Assembly (NCBI GenBank): GCA_016946835.1
Contig: JACVTC010000157.1
Coordinates: forward strand, 320,001-360,000
From: Neocallimastix lanati (nom. inval.)
Lineage: Eukaryota > Neocallimastigomycota > Neocallimastigomycetes > Neocallimastigales > Neocallimastigaceae
Reading direction: 5' to 3'
DNA length: 40,000 nucleotides
In this document: in pieces, positions 10,887 through 21,685 of the stretch
Layout: every line of letters begins with the position of its first letter
Numbering within the stretch: position 1 is the first letter of the stretch
Program-made: the position numbers and the translations under genes
The notes under the pieces: model-generated
The model's input: only the letters and a program-made list of their open reading frames with translations
Told to the model about the DNA's origin: nothing
The model's database searches: none

Positions 10887-11567
10887 TATTGTAAAGATAT
10901 AATCAATATCTTTAGTACATTAATTAATTTATTTTTTACATTAAATTATTTAATGTAATTCACGTTTATAAAATAACGCTAATGCATTAAATTATGTAAA
11001 ATATATTAATTTATGAAATTAATTGATTTATGAAAATTAATAATAAATTTATATTTTTTATAATATATAAATTTAAAAAATATAAGATTAATTTCTAAAT
11101 AACTTAAAATTTAGTAATAAAATATGTTAATAATTTTAGTTTAGTTTAATAACCATAAAAATTAAATAGTAATATATTATTAATAGTTTTAATAATAAAA
11201 GAATAATAAATAAATAATAAATAAGAACTTATTCAATTTGAATCAAAACAAATTGAATAAAAAGCTTATTAAATTAGTTTTAGTATTTTATAACTTTATT
11301 TAATTTTAAATTAGTTTTTGTTTATTTTATATTGAATATATGTTTAAATAAATAGAAATAGTATATTATAATATAATTAAGAAAAAATATAAATACATGT
11401 AAATTATTTTATTAAAAAAAATGTAGTTGTTATTAACTATGTTGCAGTTAATAATTAATAAAAAAGAATTTTTATAATAAAGAGATTAATAAAAGAATTT
11501 TTTTTAATAAAACAAATTTTATTTGTGTATTATTATTGATAGTGTTTTTTGTTTTTGTTTTTTTGGT
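10887..11567. other. A+T-rich interruption within the decayed RT
   Basis: About 680 bp of very A+T-rich sequence lies between two halves of one reverse transcriptase domain. No coding signal, terminal inverted repeat or clear target duplication is visible. It may be a decayed insertion or a fill-in from rearrangement. Confidence 0.5.
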
Positions 11568-11905
11568 GTAATTGTAATCTACTCCATAAGAACACTTTAC
11601 AAATATTAAAGTTATTCTGTATTGCAATAGCGGTTATGATTCGGATAGTATTTTGCTTGAGTGTGGGTACAAAAGTTTCTTTATAGTCGATGCCATATTC
11701 TTGTATGTATCCTTTTGCGACCAGTCTGGCCTTTCTTTTAATTATATTTCCATTTGCATCCTTTTTATATTTTGAAAATCCATCGAGATGAGATTATGTT
11801 AGATTCTGGTGGTACTCGTTCGACAGTTTCAAATACTTTTAACTTTTCCATGTTGTTGAGTTCTTCTTTTACTGCCAATAGCCATTCCTTCTTATCTTTT
11901 AAATA
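11568..11905 (-). pseudogene. copia reverse transcriptase, N-terminal fragment
   Basis: Minus-strand translation gives WLLAVKEELNNMEKLKVFE, then GNIIKRKARLVAKGY, GIDYKETFVPTLKQ and IITAIAIQNNF. This is the start of a copia RT domain (the KARLVAKG and TFxPTxK motifs). A frame shift falls near 11780. The upstream homology stops abruptly at 11905 in simple AATAAT sequence. Confidence 0.85.
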
Positions 11906-12058
11906 ATTGAATAATAAATAAAAAACAATAAATAATTAAATAGAGATTTATTTTTTTTATTATTATAAAAAATAATTACTTTTTATTTTAGGATTATTTT
12001 TTTTTTATTGATTATTTGAATCAATAAATAACAATAATAATGATATTATTAATAAAAT

Positions 12059-12092
<34 letters not shown>

Positions 12093-12199
12093 TTAATTAT
12101 TTATTATTTGAAAAATAAAACTTTTAAATATTTAAATATTAAATATTAAAAAAATGAAATAATTTTGAAAAGGATTTGTATATAACTATATATTAAAAT

Positions 12200-12234
<35 letters not shown>

Positions 12235-12611
12235 AAATTATTTATAAGTATCTTTTTTATTACAAATATTTATTAATATTTATTAAATATTAAAATATAT
12301 TTTATTAAGGCTTAATATTTTATAAAATACTGCCCAAGAATTTTTAAAAAGTGTAAAAATGATCAATTAATTATTTATAATTTTTAATGATTATATTATA
12401 AATTATTATCTTTAATACATATTTTATATTTTTTTATTAAATTTTTTTATATATTTAAAATTATTATTAGTTTTATATATATTTTGAAAAATTATAAAAC
12501 ATATGAAAAAATATTCTATTTTTTAAAAGCTTAAATTCTAAATGTATATTTATTATTATATATATAACTTATTATTTATTTTTTTTTGAAAAAAATTATT
12601 TATTTATTATA
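11906..12611. other. A+T-rich intergenic region, no gene
   Basis: Contains an AAT microsatellite (about 12058-12090), a ~28-T tract (about 12203-12230) and otherwise very A+T-rich unique sequence. I see no gene. The last five bases before the next element (12612-12616, GTTTT) form its left target-site duplication. Confidence 0.6.
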
Positions 12612-12616
12612 GTTTT

Positions 12617-12873
12617 TGTTATAAGTGTCAAATTAATTAAATATACTTTAAATAAATTAAATTATATTATTTCTTTATTATAATTTATCTCTTTGTATTT
12701 GAAATACATTTACATATTCATTGTTAAATTATTCCATTGTATTATTAATAAGCCACAATTAGTATAAAAAGAAAATCTTTTCATACATTTTTTTAACATT
12801 GTAATTACCAAAACAAATATATTAATAAATAAACTTTAATTAATAATAAAACGTTTTATCTAATTTGTTTTTA
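12617..12873 (+). repeat. 5' LTR of the 12.6 kb copia element
   Basis: Begins TGTTATAAGTGTC and ends TTTGTTTTTA. It matches 17584-17839 except for C/T and T/C substitutions and one T-run indel. The 3' boundary is set by the target duplication; the shared next base G is counted as the first base of the primer site. Confidence 0.92.
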
Positions 12874-12888
12874 GATTAAGAGTCTCAT
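12874..12888 (+). other. Primer-binding site resembling the complement of an internal tRNA-Lys(CUU) segment
   Basis: GATTAAGAGTCTCAT directly follows the 5' LTR. Its reverse complement, ATGAGACTCTTAATC, matches the 5' anticodon stem, the loop with CTT anticodon, and the start of the 3' stem of tRNA-Lys(CUU) as I know it from animals. It does not match a tRNA 3' end. This is the half-tRNA priming arrangement known for Drosophila copia, which uses tRNA-iMet. The fungus's own tRNA was not available to confirm. Confidence 0.65.
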
Positions 12889-12898
12889 TTTAACCAAA

Positions 12899-13739
12899 AT
12901 GTCTGAATTTCAACTTTCACCAGAAAACTGACTTAACAAGACTAATTATGAAGAATGGTTTTTCCAAATTGGAAATATCTTAACTGCTAAAAATGTCTTT
13001 GACTATGTGGAACAAAATGTAATTCATAAACTGGAAACCCAAATGGCTTGCTATACCAGCAGAAGACGTTGATGCTGTTGAACAATTTACAAACCAATTG
13101 AGGACAGCAATCACTAATGATGCATTAGCTAAGACAATTATTTGTAACAATGTGACTAATGAAGCCATTAAACACATTAAAGGATTAAGAACTGCTTTTG
13201 AAATTATTGAAAAGTTAAAAGCAATTTACAAAGGAAATGAATCTGCCGACATTCATCTCTTAATAGAAAATCTCTACACTCTTAAGGCCAAAGATATATC
13301 TAACTGTAAGGACCTCTTAAACCAAATCAATGAAATATTCAAAAAACTGGAAAAGAATAATACAAATATGGGTAATTTAGAAAAGTTGAGAATTATCTAC
13401 CTTTCCTTCCCAAACGAATTAAAATATCACTTACGACCAAAAGGAAACGAAAATGTGGATAACTTCATACAATAAGCCTATGATGTCATTAATTTTCAAA
13501 TGTACTTAAAACATAATACTAAATATAAAGATAGTAATATTAAACAGAACTCTCAGAGCAACGATTATATGGATATTGATCTCGCTTATAAAACTAATGG
13601 CGATTCCAGAGGAAGAAGATCCTCTATGCATCAAGAACTCCATAACCATGAAAACCGAAAATATTGCCATATTTGTAATATGGACAATCACGACACTAAA
13701 GATTGCAATTATAATCTTTTTAAACAAGAAAAGAAATAG
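12899..13739 (+). pseudogene. copia gag, disrupted
   Basis: The start codon at 12899 opens MSEFQLSPEN and meets TGA as codon 11 (12929-12931). The same frame continues with NYEEWFFQIGN, a typical copia Gag start, and shifts near 13035-13040. The rest follows in another frame to a stop at 13473-13475, and after it to the zinc knuckle YCHICNMDNHDTKDCNYN (CX2CX4HX4C, about 13662-13712). Gag forms the virus-like particle and the knuckle binds the element's RNA. With two stops and one shift no full-length Gag can be made from this copy. Confidence 0.88.
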
Positions 13740-16700
13740 TAATCAATTTAAAAACAATAAAAATGATCAAAATACAAAACATAAAAATAGAAGGTTTAGA
13801 AAATACAAACAAGTATCCAACATCGAAAAGGACGAAAAGTCTGGAAAAGAACTTACCTTTGATGATTTAAAAGCCATGTACGACAATGAATTAAACAGCT
13901 TAGAAAGGACCGACGATAGCAATCAAAATAACGAAGTTATCAACAATGACAGAGAATCAAATCAAATGAACAATAATGATGATGACAACTCCATATATGT
14001 TATGGAAGCCAATTCTGATGGATATACTACATGGACTTTTGATACAGGAGCATCCGAACACATTACATGTAATAAAGATATATTAACTAATTTCAAAAAA
14101 GAAAAGGTTATTTTAAAATGTGCTAACAATTCTCTTTGCGAATTCGAAGGAAGTGGTTACCTACGAAGGAAATTCAAATGGTTTCGATTTAAAATTAAAT
14201 AATGTTTTATACTCTAGTAAAATCAATAAAAATTTAATTAGTGGAATCAAGTTAATAAGAGAAGGAATGGTTTGCAAAATTATTCCAAAAAGGGACAAGG
14301 TATGCCTAACCTTAAAGTCAAACAATCATAAACAAAAGAGAACTTTAGGACCTTTCAAGGCTGATAAGAATAATATTATTAGATTAACTACAATAGATTA
14401 TTCATATGAAGATCCAGTGGTTAACAATATTTTATCTTCCAGTGAAACAGAATTAGATGATAAAAACAAATTGTTATGGCATCGCAGACTGGGACACTTC
14501 AATCATGAAAATCTTGATAAATATCTAAGTAGCCATGATATAATAGTACCAAAGTGTATAGATTGCCAAATTTCCAAACTCAGAAGAAAACCTCACAATA
14601 GAGAGACCCCAAAAGCCAATAGCATTCTAGAAGTAATCCATTCTGACTTAATAGGACCTATTCAACAATCTTTCACTGGAAAAAGGTACATACTTACCTT
14701 TATCGATGATTTTTCAAGAAAAAGTTGGATTTTTCTAATTGAAAATAAAACCGAAGTCCCCAAGATAATAATAAATTTCCTTACTTATTTAAATAACCAA
14801 TTTGAAAATAAAATCAAAAATTTCAAAACTGACCAAGGAAAGGAATACGTCAATAAAAAGGTTTGAACAATTTTGTAGAAGAAATGGAATTAGGAAATTG
14901 TACTCACCACCTTATAACCCTCAAAATAACGGAAAATCCGAACGTTTTAATTATACTTTAGTGAGCTGCGCTAAAACATTGCTATATTGGAGCAAACTCG
15001 ATACAAAGTTTTGGGACTATGCTGTTAAATATGCCAACCTATTATATAACAAAGCTCCACATCAAGGTATCGGAAATAAAATTCCAGAAGAATTGTTTTA
15101 TAATAAACCATCAAATCTCAAATATATTAAGGTATTCGGCTGTAGAGCTTATTTCAAGGACTTTTCTAAGGATAAAATGAAATTCAAAAACAATGCTATT
15201 AAAGGTGTTTTTCTTGGATTCAACACAGAATCATACTGCTACATAGTAATGGACTACAAAAAATCTAAAAATTCACTATGTAAGAGAAGTTGTATTTGAT
15301 GAATCAACTCCAGGAAAACTGATACTTAACGGACTTAATTCTAATATCAACAACAACAAGGTATCTTCCAAATATTTCAATCTTGACAATTATTCAATAA
15401 ATATTAATAATGATAACGAAACAAATAATCAACAACAAAACAAAATTAATCAAATTAATAATCAACAGCAAGAAAGAATCAATCCAATCAATAGTCAACA
15501 ACAAAGCAATTACCTCATGAAAATAAATAATGACAATACAATAACTAAAAATATGGATAATGAAAATCAAATAATAACTGAAGACCAACCTAGTACATCC
15601 ACAATTGACGAAAAAATTGAGAAAAGAGATAATCCAGAAAATGATATAATTGATTCAGAAACAAGTTTTCCATTGGATATATATACTGAAATTTTTGACA
15701 ACGACAATTTTTCATACAATGATAATAGCATAGATAATAGTCAAGAAAATCACATAGAAAACTTAACAAGTAATTTTAAAGCAATATCAATGTCTACTGA
15801 GATTAATAATTCATCTAATTATATAGACAATAACACAAATGATGATTCTACAAATCATGACAAAACTGGTAATCAAACTTATAAAAGAAAGGAAAATAAA
15901 ATTGATTCAGCTACTAATAAAAGACAAAAGAAAGAATACAATACAGTTTCCTCATCATTAAAAAGACCAGGATCACCATTATACAATGAAGAAAACAAAA
16001 GGACTAATTTCATTATTGACAATATAGAACCTAACAATATAGTAACAGATACACCATTAACCTTTAAGCAAACGGTCAGTAGTAAAAATAAAAGCCAATG
16101 GATCTAAGCAATGAATGAAGAATTAAAAAACCTCAATGACAATAAAATTATGATATTTAAAAAACAACTTCCAAAAGGTACTTATCCAACATCAACTAAA
16201 TGGATTTATACTATTAAGAGAGATGGTAATGGAAACATTAAGAAATACAAAGCCCGAATTGTTGCGAGAGGATTTTCACAAACTAAAGGCATTAATTACA
16301 ATCTGACTTATTCCCCTACTCTTAGTATAGACAGTTTAAAACTTCTTATCTCCATAGCAGCAAAATTCAAGTGGGATATTATGCAACTTGATATTAAAGC
16401 TGCATATCTTAATGCGCCTTTAGAAGAAGAAATTTATGTATCCATACCTCCTGGAGATAAAAATTTTGGTCATGGCTACTGGTTACTAAAGAAAGCTTTA
16501 TACGGTCTTAAGCAATCTGACCGTCAATGGTATACTCATTTTTCAGGATTTCTTAAAAATAATAGTTTCATTCAGCTCTCTTCTGAACCATGTATTTTCA
16601 AGAAAATGGCCGGAGGTAAGACTATTTGTATAATTGGAATATACATAGATGATATGCTCATAACAGGAGTACAATCTCAAATAAAAAATATAATAAATAT

Positions 16701-17571
16701 TACTTAAAAGAATTTTAAAGTTTCAAAATGCAGCGAAGAAGATTATCTATTAGGAATTAATGTGGAAAAGAAAAATAATAATTACTTCATTTCACAAACA
16801 CAATTAATCAATGATATTTTACAGAAATTTAAAGTAACAAATATTAGAAAAGCAAAAACACCTTGTACTGATGAAAATGGATTAACGAAGGACAACACAC
16901 CATTTGATAAAACAACTTTTAAAAGTGCAGTAGGATCATTAATCTACCTTTCAAGGTGTACAAGACCAGATATTTCATATGCAATTGGAAAAGCAGCAAG
17001 AAAGGCCGAAAATCCAACAATGAATGATTGGAAAAAGGTAATTAATATATTAAAATATTTAAAATATACTAAAAATTATAAAATTGAATATAAAGGAAAG
17101 GGGGAAATTTTAGCATACACGGACTCAGACCTAGCCGGAGATCCGGTTGATAGAAAATCTACCTCTGGATATATCATTCTAATGAATAAAGACCCAATTT
17201 GTTGGCAATCGAAAAAACAATCTGTGGTAGCAACCTCGACTGCTGAATCTGAATATATTGCTACAGGAGAATGTATAAAGAAAGCACTTTGGATTAGAAA
17301 TATACTTATTGAATTATTTAATATTAAAAAACCAATTAAAATTTTAACAGATAATTTAGCTAGTAAAACTACAATTGAAAATGGAGAAATTAATAATAAA
17401 TTAAAACATATTGATATAAAATATCATTTTAATTATGACAATATTAAAAATAATAAAGTTCTTATGGAATACATTAACACTAAAGAAATGTTAGCTGACC
17501 CATTAACCAAAAACATAAATGGATCGAAAATGACACAATTTACAGATCAAATATTTTACAAAACATTCTGA
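13740..17571 (+). pseudogene. copia pol (protease, integrase, RT, RNase H), disrupted
   Basis: Domains in order: aspartic protease (WTFDTGASEHI, about 14032-14064); GAG-pre-integrase zinc domain (HRRLGHFNHENL with CxxC at about 14480-14575); integrase with HSDLIGP, KTDQGKEY and the Glu of NGKSERF; an Asn-rich spacer; RT with KARIVARGF, DIKAAYLNAP and YIDDM (16642-16656); RNase H with YTDSDLAGD, TAESEY and LTDN; natural end at 17571. Frame shifts fall near 14155, 14865 and 15262. In-frame TAA stops interrupt at 16105-16107 and 16705-16707. All catalytic residues I can locate are kept, so disruption is recent. Confidence 0.92.
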
Positions 17572-17574
17572 TCT

Positions 17575-17583
17575 GAGGGGGAA
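17575..17583 (+). other. Polypurine tract
   Basis: GAGGGGGAA lies immediately before the 3' LTR start TGTTATAAG, four bases after the pol stop codon. It primes plus-strand DNA synthesis in LTR elements. The 30 kb element has a matching tract. Confidence 0.9.
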
Positions 17584-17839
17584 TGTTATAAGTGTCAAAT
17601 TAATTAAATATACTTTAAATAAATTAAATTATATTATTTCTTTATTATAATTTATCTCTTTGTATTTGAAATACATTTACATATTCATTGTTAAATTATT
17701 TCATTGTATTACTAATAAGCCACAATTAGTATAAAAAGAAAATCTTTTCATACATTTTTTAACATTGTAATTACCAAAACAAATATATTAATAAATAAAC
17801 TTTAATTAATAATAAAACGTTTTATCTAATTTGTTTTTA
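17584..17839 (+). repeat. 3' LTR of the 12.6 kb copia element
   Basis: 256-bp partner of 12617-12873, followed by GTTTT, which equals the five bases before the 5' LTR. Confidence 0.92.
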
Positions 17840-17844
17840 GTTTT

Positions 17845-18837
17845 ATTTATTTATTTTTTATTTATTTAGGTATTTATTTAAATTACATGTATTATTTATT
17901 TGTTTTATTATTAATTCATTTATTTATATACTTTTAAAAAAAAACTTTTCGAAATGCAACTTTCCTTAATGAAAATTTTCGAAATGTCTCTCACACATAA
18001 AAAATATAAAATATAAAATAAATTGACATTTTGAAAATATTGGTATAAAAAAAGATAAAAAGAAGTATTTTAAACATCTTATTTCTTCTTATTTTTAATG
18101 AAATAAAACTAATATTAAAACATTAATTATTTTAATATTTATTGTAATATTCAGACAATTAATAATATTTATTTTTCTCTATTATTATTATTTCATTTAA
18201 TAACATTTATTTTACACTATTATTATTATTTCATTTAATAACATTTATTTTACTCTATTATTATTATTTCATTTAATAACATTTATTTTACTCTATTATT
18301 ATCACTTTCTAATATATAACTCCAGGTTCACGGTTTACTCTTTTTATGGAGACAAAAAGAATATAATTTGTTTAATTAATTTATTTTATTTATTATAAAA
18401 TATATATATTTTGTTGAATTTAAAAATATTAATAGTCATAAATGTCATTTTATTGTTATTAATATTAAATGACTTTTTATTTATTTAATATAATATAATA
18501 AAAAATAAATGTTTGAAAAAAAAAGGCAAAGACTAAATATAAAGAAAAAAAAATATTTTTTATATAATACTCTTTCATTATAATTAATTATTTACTTAAA
18601 TATTATAAAAAGTATCATTTAAATAATAAAATATTTATAATAATTATAACATATATATAAATATAATAAAAATATAATAAAATAAAATAATTAAAATAAA
18701 ATAAAATAAAACTTAATCAATTTATAATTTTTTTTTTTAAAAGAAATAAAATAAAAAAAATAAAAAAGATGAAAAATAATTATATTATATATATTATATA
18801 TATTTTATTGTATATATTTATTTATTTAATTATTTTT
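17845..18837. other. A+T-rich intergenic region, no gene
   Basis: Contains a 38-bp tandem repeat (listed separately), simple TTTATT and TAAAAT words and homopolymer runs. A slightly G+C-richer stretch near 18310-18350 has no recognisable product. I see no gene. Confidence 0.6.
18172..18302 (+). repeat. 38-bp tandem repeat, about 3.4 copies
   Basis: The word AACATTTATTTTAC recurs at 18202, 18240 and 18278 with a constant 38-bp period. Each unit has a TTATTATTATTTCATTTAAT stretch. It is non-coding. Confidence 0.9.
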
Positions 18838-19027
18838 GATTAATACAAGAATAAAATTAATAAAATAAATGATGCCTTAAAAAAATTAATAGTATCAAAC
18901 TTAAAAATATAAATAAATGAATCTATAAAAATTAATGATATCAAACTTTAAAAATATACATATATATATAGAAGAGAACTTTTTTATAACAAAAAAAAAT
19001 CAAAACAAAAAAATTCTAAAAAGAAAA

Positions 19028-19240
19028 AAAGTCTAGCAACAGAAATCCTTTTAAATCATGACGAGTGAACAATGATCCTTTATTTATAGGTAAAAAAAAA
19101 AAAAAAAAAAAAACACCCAAGGAAAGGATGGGATGAAAATTTGCTTCATATAAAATTCAAGAGGTGGTCACTCCAGAAACCTTAGGTCCGTTCGTTCCAA
19201 GTACTAATCATCAGGAATAAAAAGATTGGAAAGAAGAAAT
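19028..19240 (+). repeat. Conserved G+C-richer island of the dispersed repeat (copy B)
   Basis: Conserved at 5030-5220 and 24528-24735. It contains CAACAGAAATC, a poly-A tract preceded by TTTATAGGT, and CTCCAGAAACCTTAGGTCCG. It is much richer in G+C than its flanks. Short open stretches exist in two frames (for example VVTPETLGPF before a stop), but no frame is open across all three copies. It could be a coding relic, a SINE-like element or a non-coding RNA; I cannot decide. Confidence 0.6.
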
Positions 19241-19359
19241 TTTCTTTTTTTTATTTTTTTTTCTTTTCTTTTTTTTTTTCTCTTTTCTTTTTTTTTTCTT
19301 TTTGTTTAATAAAAATAATAATAATAAAAATAAAAAAAATTCCAAAAATGTGTTAAATT

Positions 19360-19568
19360 TGTTAAGAATCGTGAAATTTGGGTTTAATAATTATATCAAC
19401 TTTATTAATACGTTTTAGGATAATAAAGAAATAAAGAAGAGTAAATTATTTCAAATTACATGTTTATATACTTATACAATGTGGCTTATATGTTGTATAT
19501 ACAATGTGTTTTAATGCATTATAAATACATTTAAAGTTTATTTTCTCATTATTTCACATATTCTAACA
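19360..19568 (+). mobile_element. Solo LTR (209 bp) with 5-bp target duplication
   Basis: Begins TGTTAAGAAT and ends ATTCTAACA, near-perfect inverted termini of LTR type. It is flanked by AAATT at 19355-19359 and 19569-19573. The paralogous locus at 5318-5322 lacks the LTR and has one AAATT, which confirms insertion. The sequence is unlike the LTRs of both larger elements, so it marks a third LTR family. Solo LTRs arise by recombination between the two LTRs of a full element. Confidence 0.88.
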
Positions 19569-19805
19569 AAATTAAAGTTATTTTTTTTTTTTTTTTTTTT
19601 TTTTTGTAACAGAAAAATTTTATTAAATGTAACAGAAAAATTTTATTAAAATTTTGTCAAATTAAATTAATTAAAAAATTGGAGAAAAAACTATTTTTAA
19701 ATTTTATTTTTTTTTTTTTTTTAATACTAAATTTTTTTTTTTTTTAATATAATATTAAATTTATTTTTTTTTTATTTTAATTTATTATTTTATTTTATTT
19801 TATTT

Positions 19806-19856
19806 AATCTGTACTTTATATTCATATTCTACTATTTATTTTATTTTATTTTATTA
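19806..19856 (-). repeat. Single satellite spacer unit with short pentamer run
   Basis: AATCTGTACTTTATATTCAT followed by ATTCTACTATTTATT and TTTTA repeats is the reverse complement of one satellite spacer plus its pentamer run (compare 945-1000). Similar lone units sit at 25531 and 26060. Confidence 0.8.
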
Positions 19857-20040
19857 TTTTTTTTATTTCTATATAATTAAAATTAATAATTTTAGTTATT
19901 TTTCTATTTATTTCAACCTTTCTAATTATTTCAAAAAAGGACTCTTATTGTTTATATAATAAGTGCGTTAATAATTATTGTGTTTTCAGTAATACGACAT
20001 CCGTAGAGTATTGTAGTAATATATATATCAATATTTCGCC

Positions 20041-20301
20041 TTGTTTGATTATTCATATATTCATTGTGGTAAAGCTTCGTATATTCCATGTGAAAATGAT
20101 GAAGAATGTTCCACTAGACGATGTAAAGAAAATTCATGTAAACTTCTCAATTACAATTCGTATAATATTTATGAGAGCAAAGAGCTTCTGACTGGTGAAA
20201 TTTTAATATTATTAATTATTCCATGTATTATTTGTTGTTGTTGTTACTGTTGTAAACGCCGTAATAAAAAGGATAAATTTACAAAAGTCCAAAGTAATTA
20301 A
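20041..20301 (+). CDS. Short Cys-rich ectodomain, transmembrane segment and basic tail; start unresolved
   Basis: The open frame runs from about 20020 to the stop at 20299-20301 and contains no ATG. The coordinates given begin at a TTG codon. The product has five cysteines spaced C-x7-C-x5-C-x4-C-x4-C, a spacer, a hydrophobic segment (GEILILLIIPCII), a cysteine cluster CCCCYCC at the inner face that is a likely S-acylation site, and a basic tail KRRNKKDKF. This suggests a type I membrane protein lacking its N-terminus. It is either the last exon of a gene whose first exon I cannot place, or a conserved relic. No good splice acceptor that keeps the frame is visible. The paralogue at 26274-26534 has the same length and end, with eleven amino-acid differences. 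I do not recognise the family. Confidence 0.5.
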   Translation: MFDYSYIHCGKASYIPCENDEECSTRRCKENSCKLLNYNSYNIYESKELLTGEILILLIIPCIICCCCYCCKRRNKKDKFTKVQSN

Positions 20302-20990
20302 TAATATATATTATAACTATCAATAGTTAGTAATACATAAATAATTAAAAACCCCTAATATATCGTTTTGTTTAATAGTTGTTATATATACATATTACTT
20401 TATATATTATATAATAATCCTATAAATAACCATTATATGTGTGAGGTGATTTATGTAATAGGAAGTATGTTATTATCTAATATTTAATATAATAAACGAA
20501 TAATAAATAACGTATAATATGAATTTATATAGAGCACTTTTTGTAATTATATAAATAATTAAAATATATTAAATTCGTTAAATAATTAACCCTGATAATT
20601 TATTATTTATTTAAAATTAATGTTCTAATTTCATTTGGTGATTTACTTGAAACTCATTATTAATCTAATTTTTTTTTAAAAATATTAAATAATATTTTAT
20701 AATTTAATTAAATTAAATTAAATTAAAACAAAAATAAAAAAAAAAAAAAAAAAAAAAAAAATTAACTTTTAAAAGATTTCATAATTAATCTATAACTAGC
20801 TAATGGGAATTAAAAAACACAAAGTAATAATAGTAATAAAAACAAAAATGGGAACCTTTTCTTGATGATTCACTTGGAATATCTATCTATCTATCTATAT
20901 TAATATTATACTTTGAATAATCTTTGTTGAAAATTAAACAAAGAGGATGATTTAATTTGTTATAATTTAAAATAAATTTTACAATTTAAA
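20302..20990. other. Downstream part of duplication B, no gene
   Basis: The first ~170 bp match copy C in direct orientation. 20472-20669 matches 26758-26957 in inverse orientation. Direct match resumes at about 20670 and ends with an ATCT microsatellite (20880-20899). There is no coding signal. A poly-A tract lies near 20737-20760. Confidence 0.7.
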
Positions 20991-21018
20991 TAATATTAAT
21001 AATAATAATAATAATAAT

Positions 21019-21076
<58 letters not shown>

Positions 21077-21135
21077 TACTATTATCTATCTATTATCTAT
21101 TATTATTATTATTATTATTATTACTTTTTTTTTTT
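20991..21135. repeat. AAT array facing an ATT array (inverted simple repeats)
   Basis: AAT repeats at about 20996-21074 are followed by a short TATC-rich spacer and ATT repeats at about 21096-21121. The two arms could pair as one long hairpin. A T-run follows. Confidence 0.85.
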
Positions 21136-21685
21136 TTTTTTTTTTTTATTATTTCATTTTTATTTCCAGTTAAGGACAAGGTTAAACCTTGAACTTTTTT
21201 TTATGATTTTAAATTAGTTATATATATTAATGATAATCTATATGTTTATATATATTTAACATTACTATATTTAAAATTTAATAATAAAAAAAAATTTAAA
21301 TATATATATATATATATATATATTTAAATAAATAAAACATTAAAATTGTATTTATTATTTAAAAATATATATATATATATATATTTGTTTTATGAAAAAC
21401 AAAAAGTATTAAATAAATAAAAAACTACAACATTAACAATAGAAAATGACATTAAAAAAAAAAAAAAAAAGTAGTACAAAAAGTGGTACCTTTAATTCAT
21501 TTTTGTTATTAATAAAATTAGGATTATTCTATTCTTAAAATTTATTTAAAAATTTTATTTTTGCATTCTATTTTTATTTTTATTTTTATTTTTATTTGTT
21601 TATTTTCATTTATTTTTATTTTTATTTATTTTTATTTTTTTTTTAATATTTTAAAATTGAATTAATTTTCTTTAATAATACTTTA
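21136..21685. other. A+T-rich flank, no gene
   Basis: Contains AT dinucleotide runs (about 21301-21324 and 21365-21384) and TTTTTA runs (about 21573-21640). From about 21390 it matches, inverted, the downstream flank of the first CBM18 gene. No gene is seen. Confidence 0.6.

Larger units (their letters stand above)
9340..11905 (-). mobile_element. Decayed Ty1/copia retrotransposon, 5' truncated
   Basis: On the minus strand, from 11905 down to 9669, there are fragments of copia reverse transcriptase and RNase H in the right order: the N-terminal RT segment (11568-11905), the RT middle and YxDD part (10207-10886), and RNase H (9669-10206). The pieces are broken by frame shifts, stops and a ~680-bp A+T-rich interruption. 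Its RNase H is close to that of the element at 30223-35720 (shared YHHIRDLISK and NLADGFTKYLN), so it belongs to the same or a sister family. Gag, protease and integrase are missing. A possible 3' LTR start is at 9583. Confidence 0.85.
12617..17839 (+). mobile_element. Ty1/copia LTR retrotransposon with near-identical LTRs and broken gag-pol
   Basis: A 5.2-kb element: 5' LTR, primer-binding site, gag with a CCHC knuckle, protease, integrase, reverse transcriptase, RNase H, polypurine tract and 3' LTR. The integrase-before-RT order defines copia. The flanks carry a candidate 5-bp target duplication GTTTT (12612-12616 and 17840-17844). The two LTRs differ by two substitutions and one T-run indel over 257 bp, which implies recent insertion. 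Yet the coding region carries four in-frame stops and at least five frame shifts. The protein sequence differs clearly from the 30 kb element, so it is a second family. Confidence 0.95.
18838..20990 (+). repeat. Segmental duplication, copy B
   Basis: Matches 24318-27345 in direct orientation from GATTAATACAAGAATAAAAT through the conserved island, the solo LTR, the lone satellite unit, the small transmembrane frame and the ATCT microsatellite to about GGATGATTTAATTTG. Copy C is about 0.9 kb longer because of internal tandem duplications and extra sequence. One ~200-bp segment (20472-20669) is in the opposite orientation in copy C. Confidence 0.9.

Noticed and set aside
10887-11567. A defined transposon inserted in the decayed RT
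   Set aside because: No terminal inverted repeats, LTRs or target duplication could be identified at the borders, so only an A+T-rich interruption is reported.
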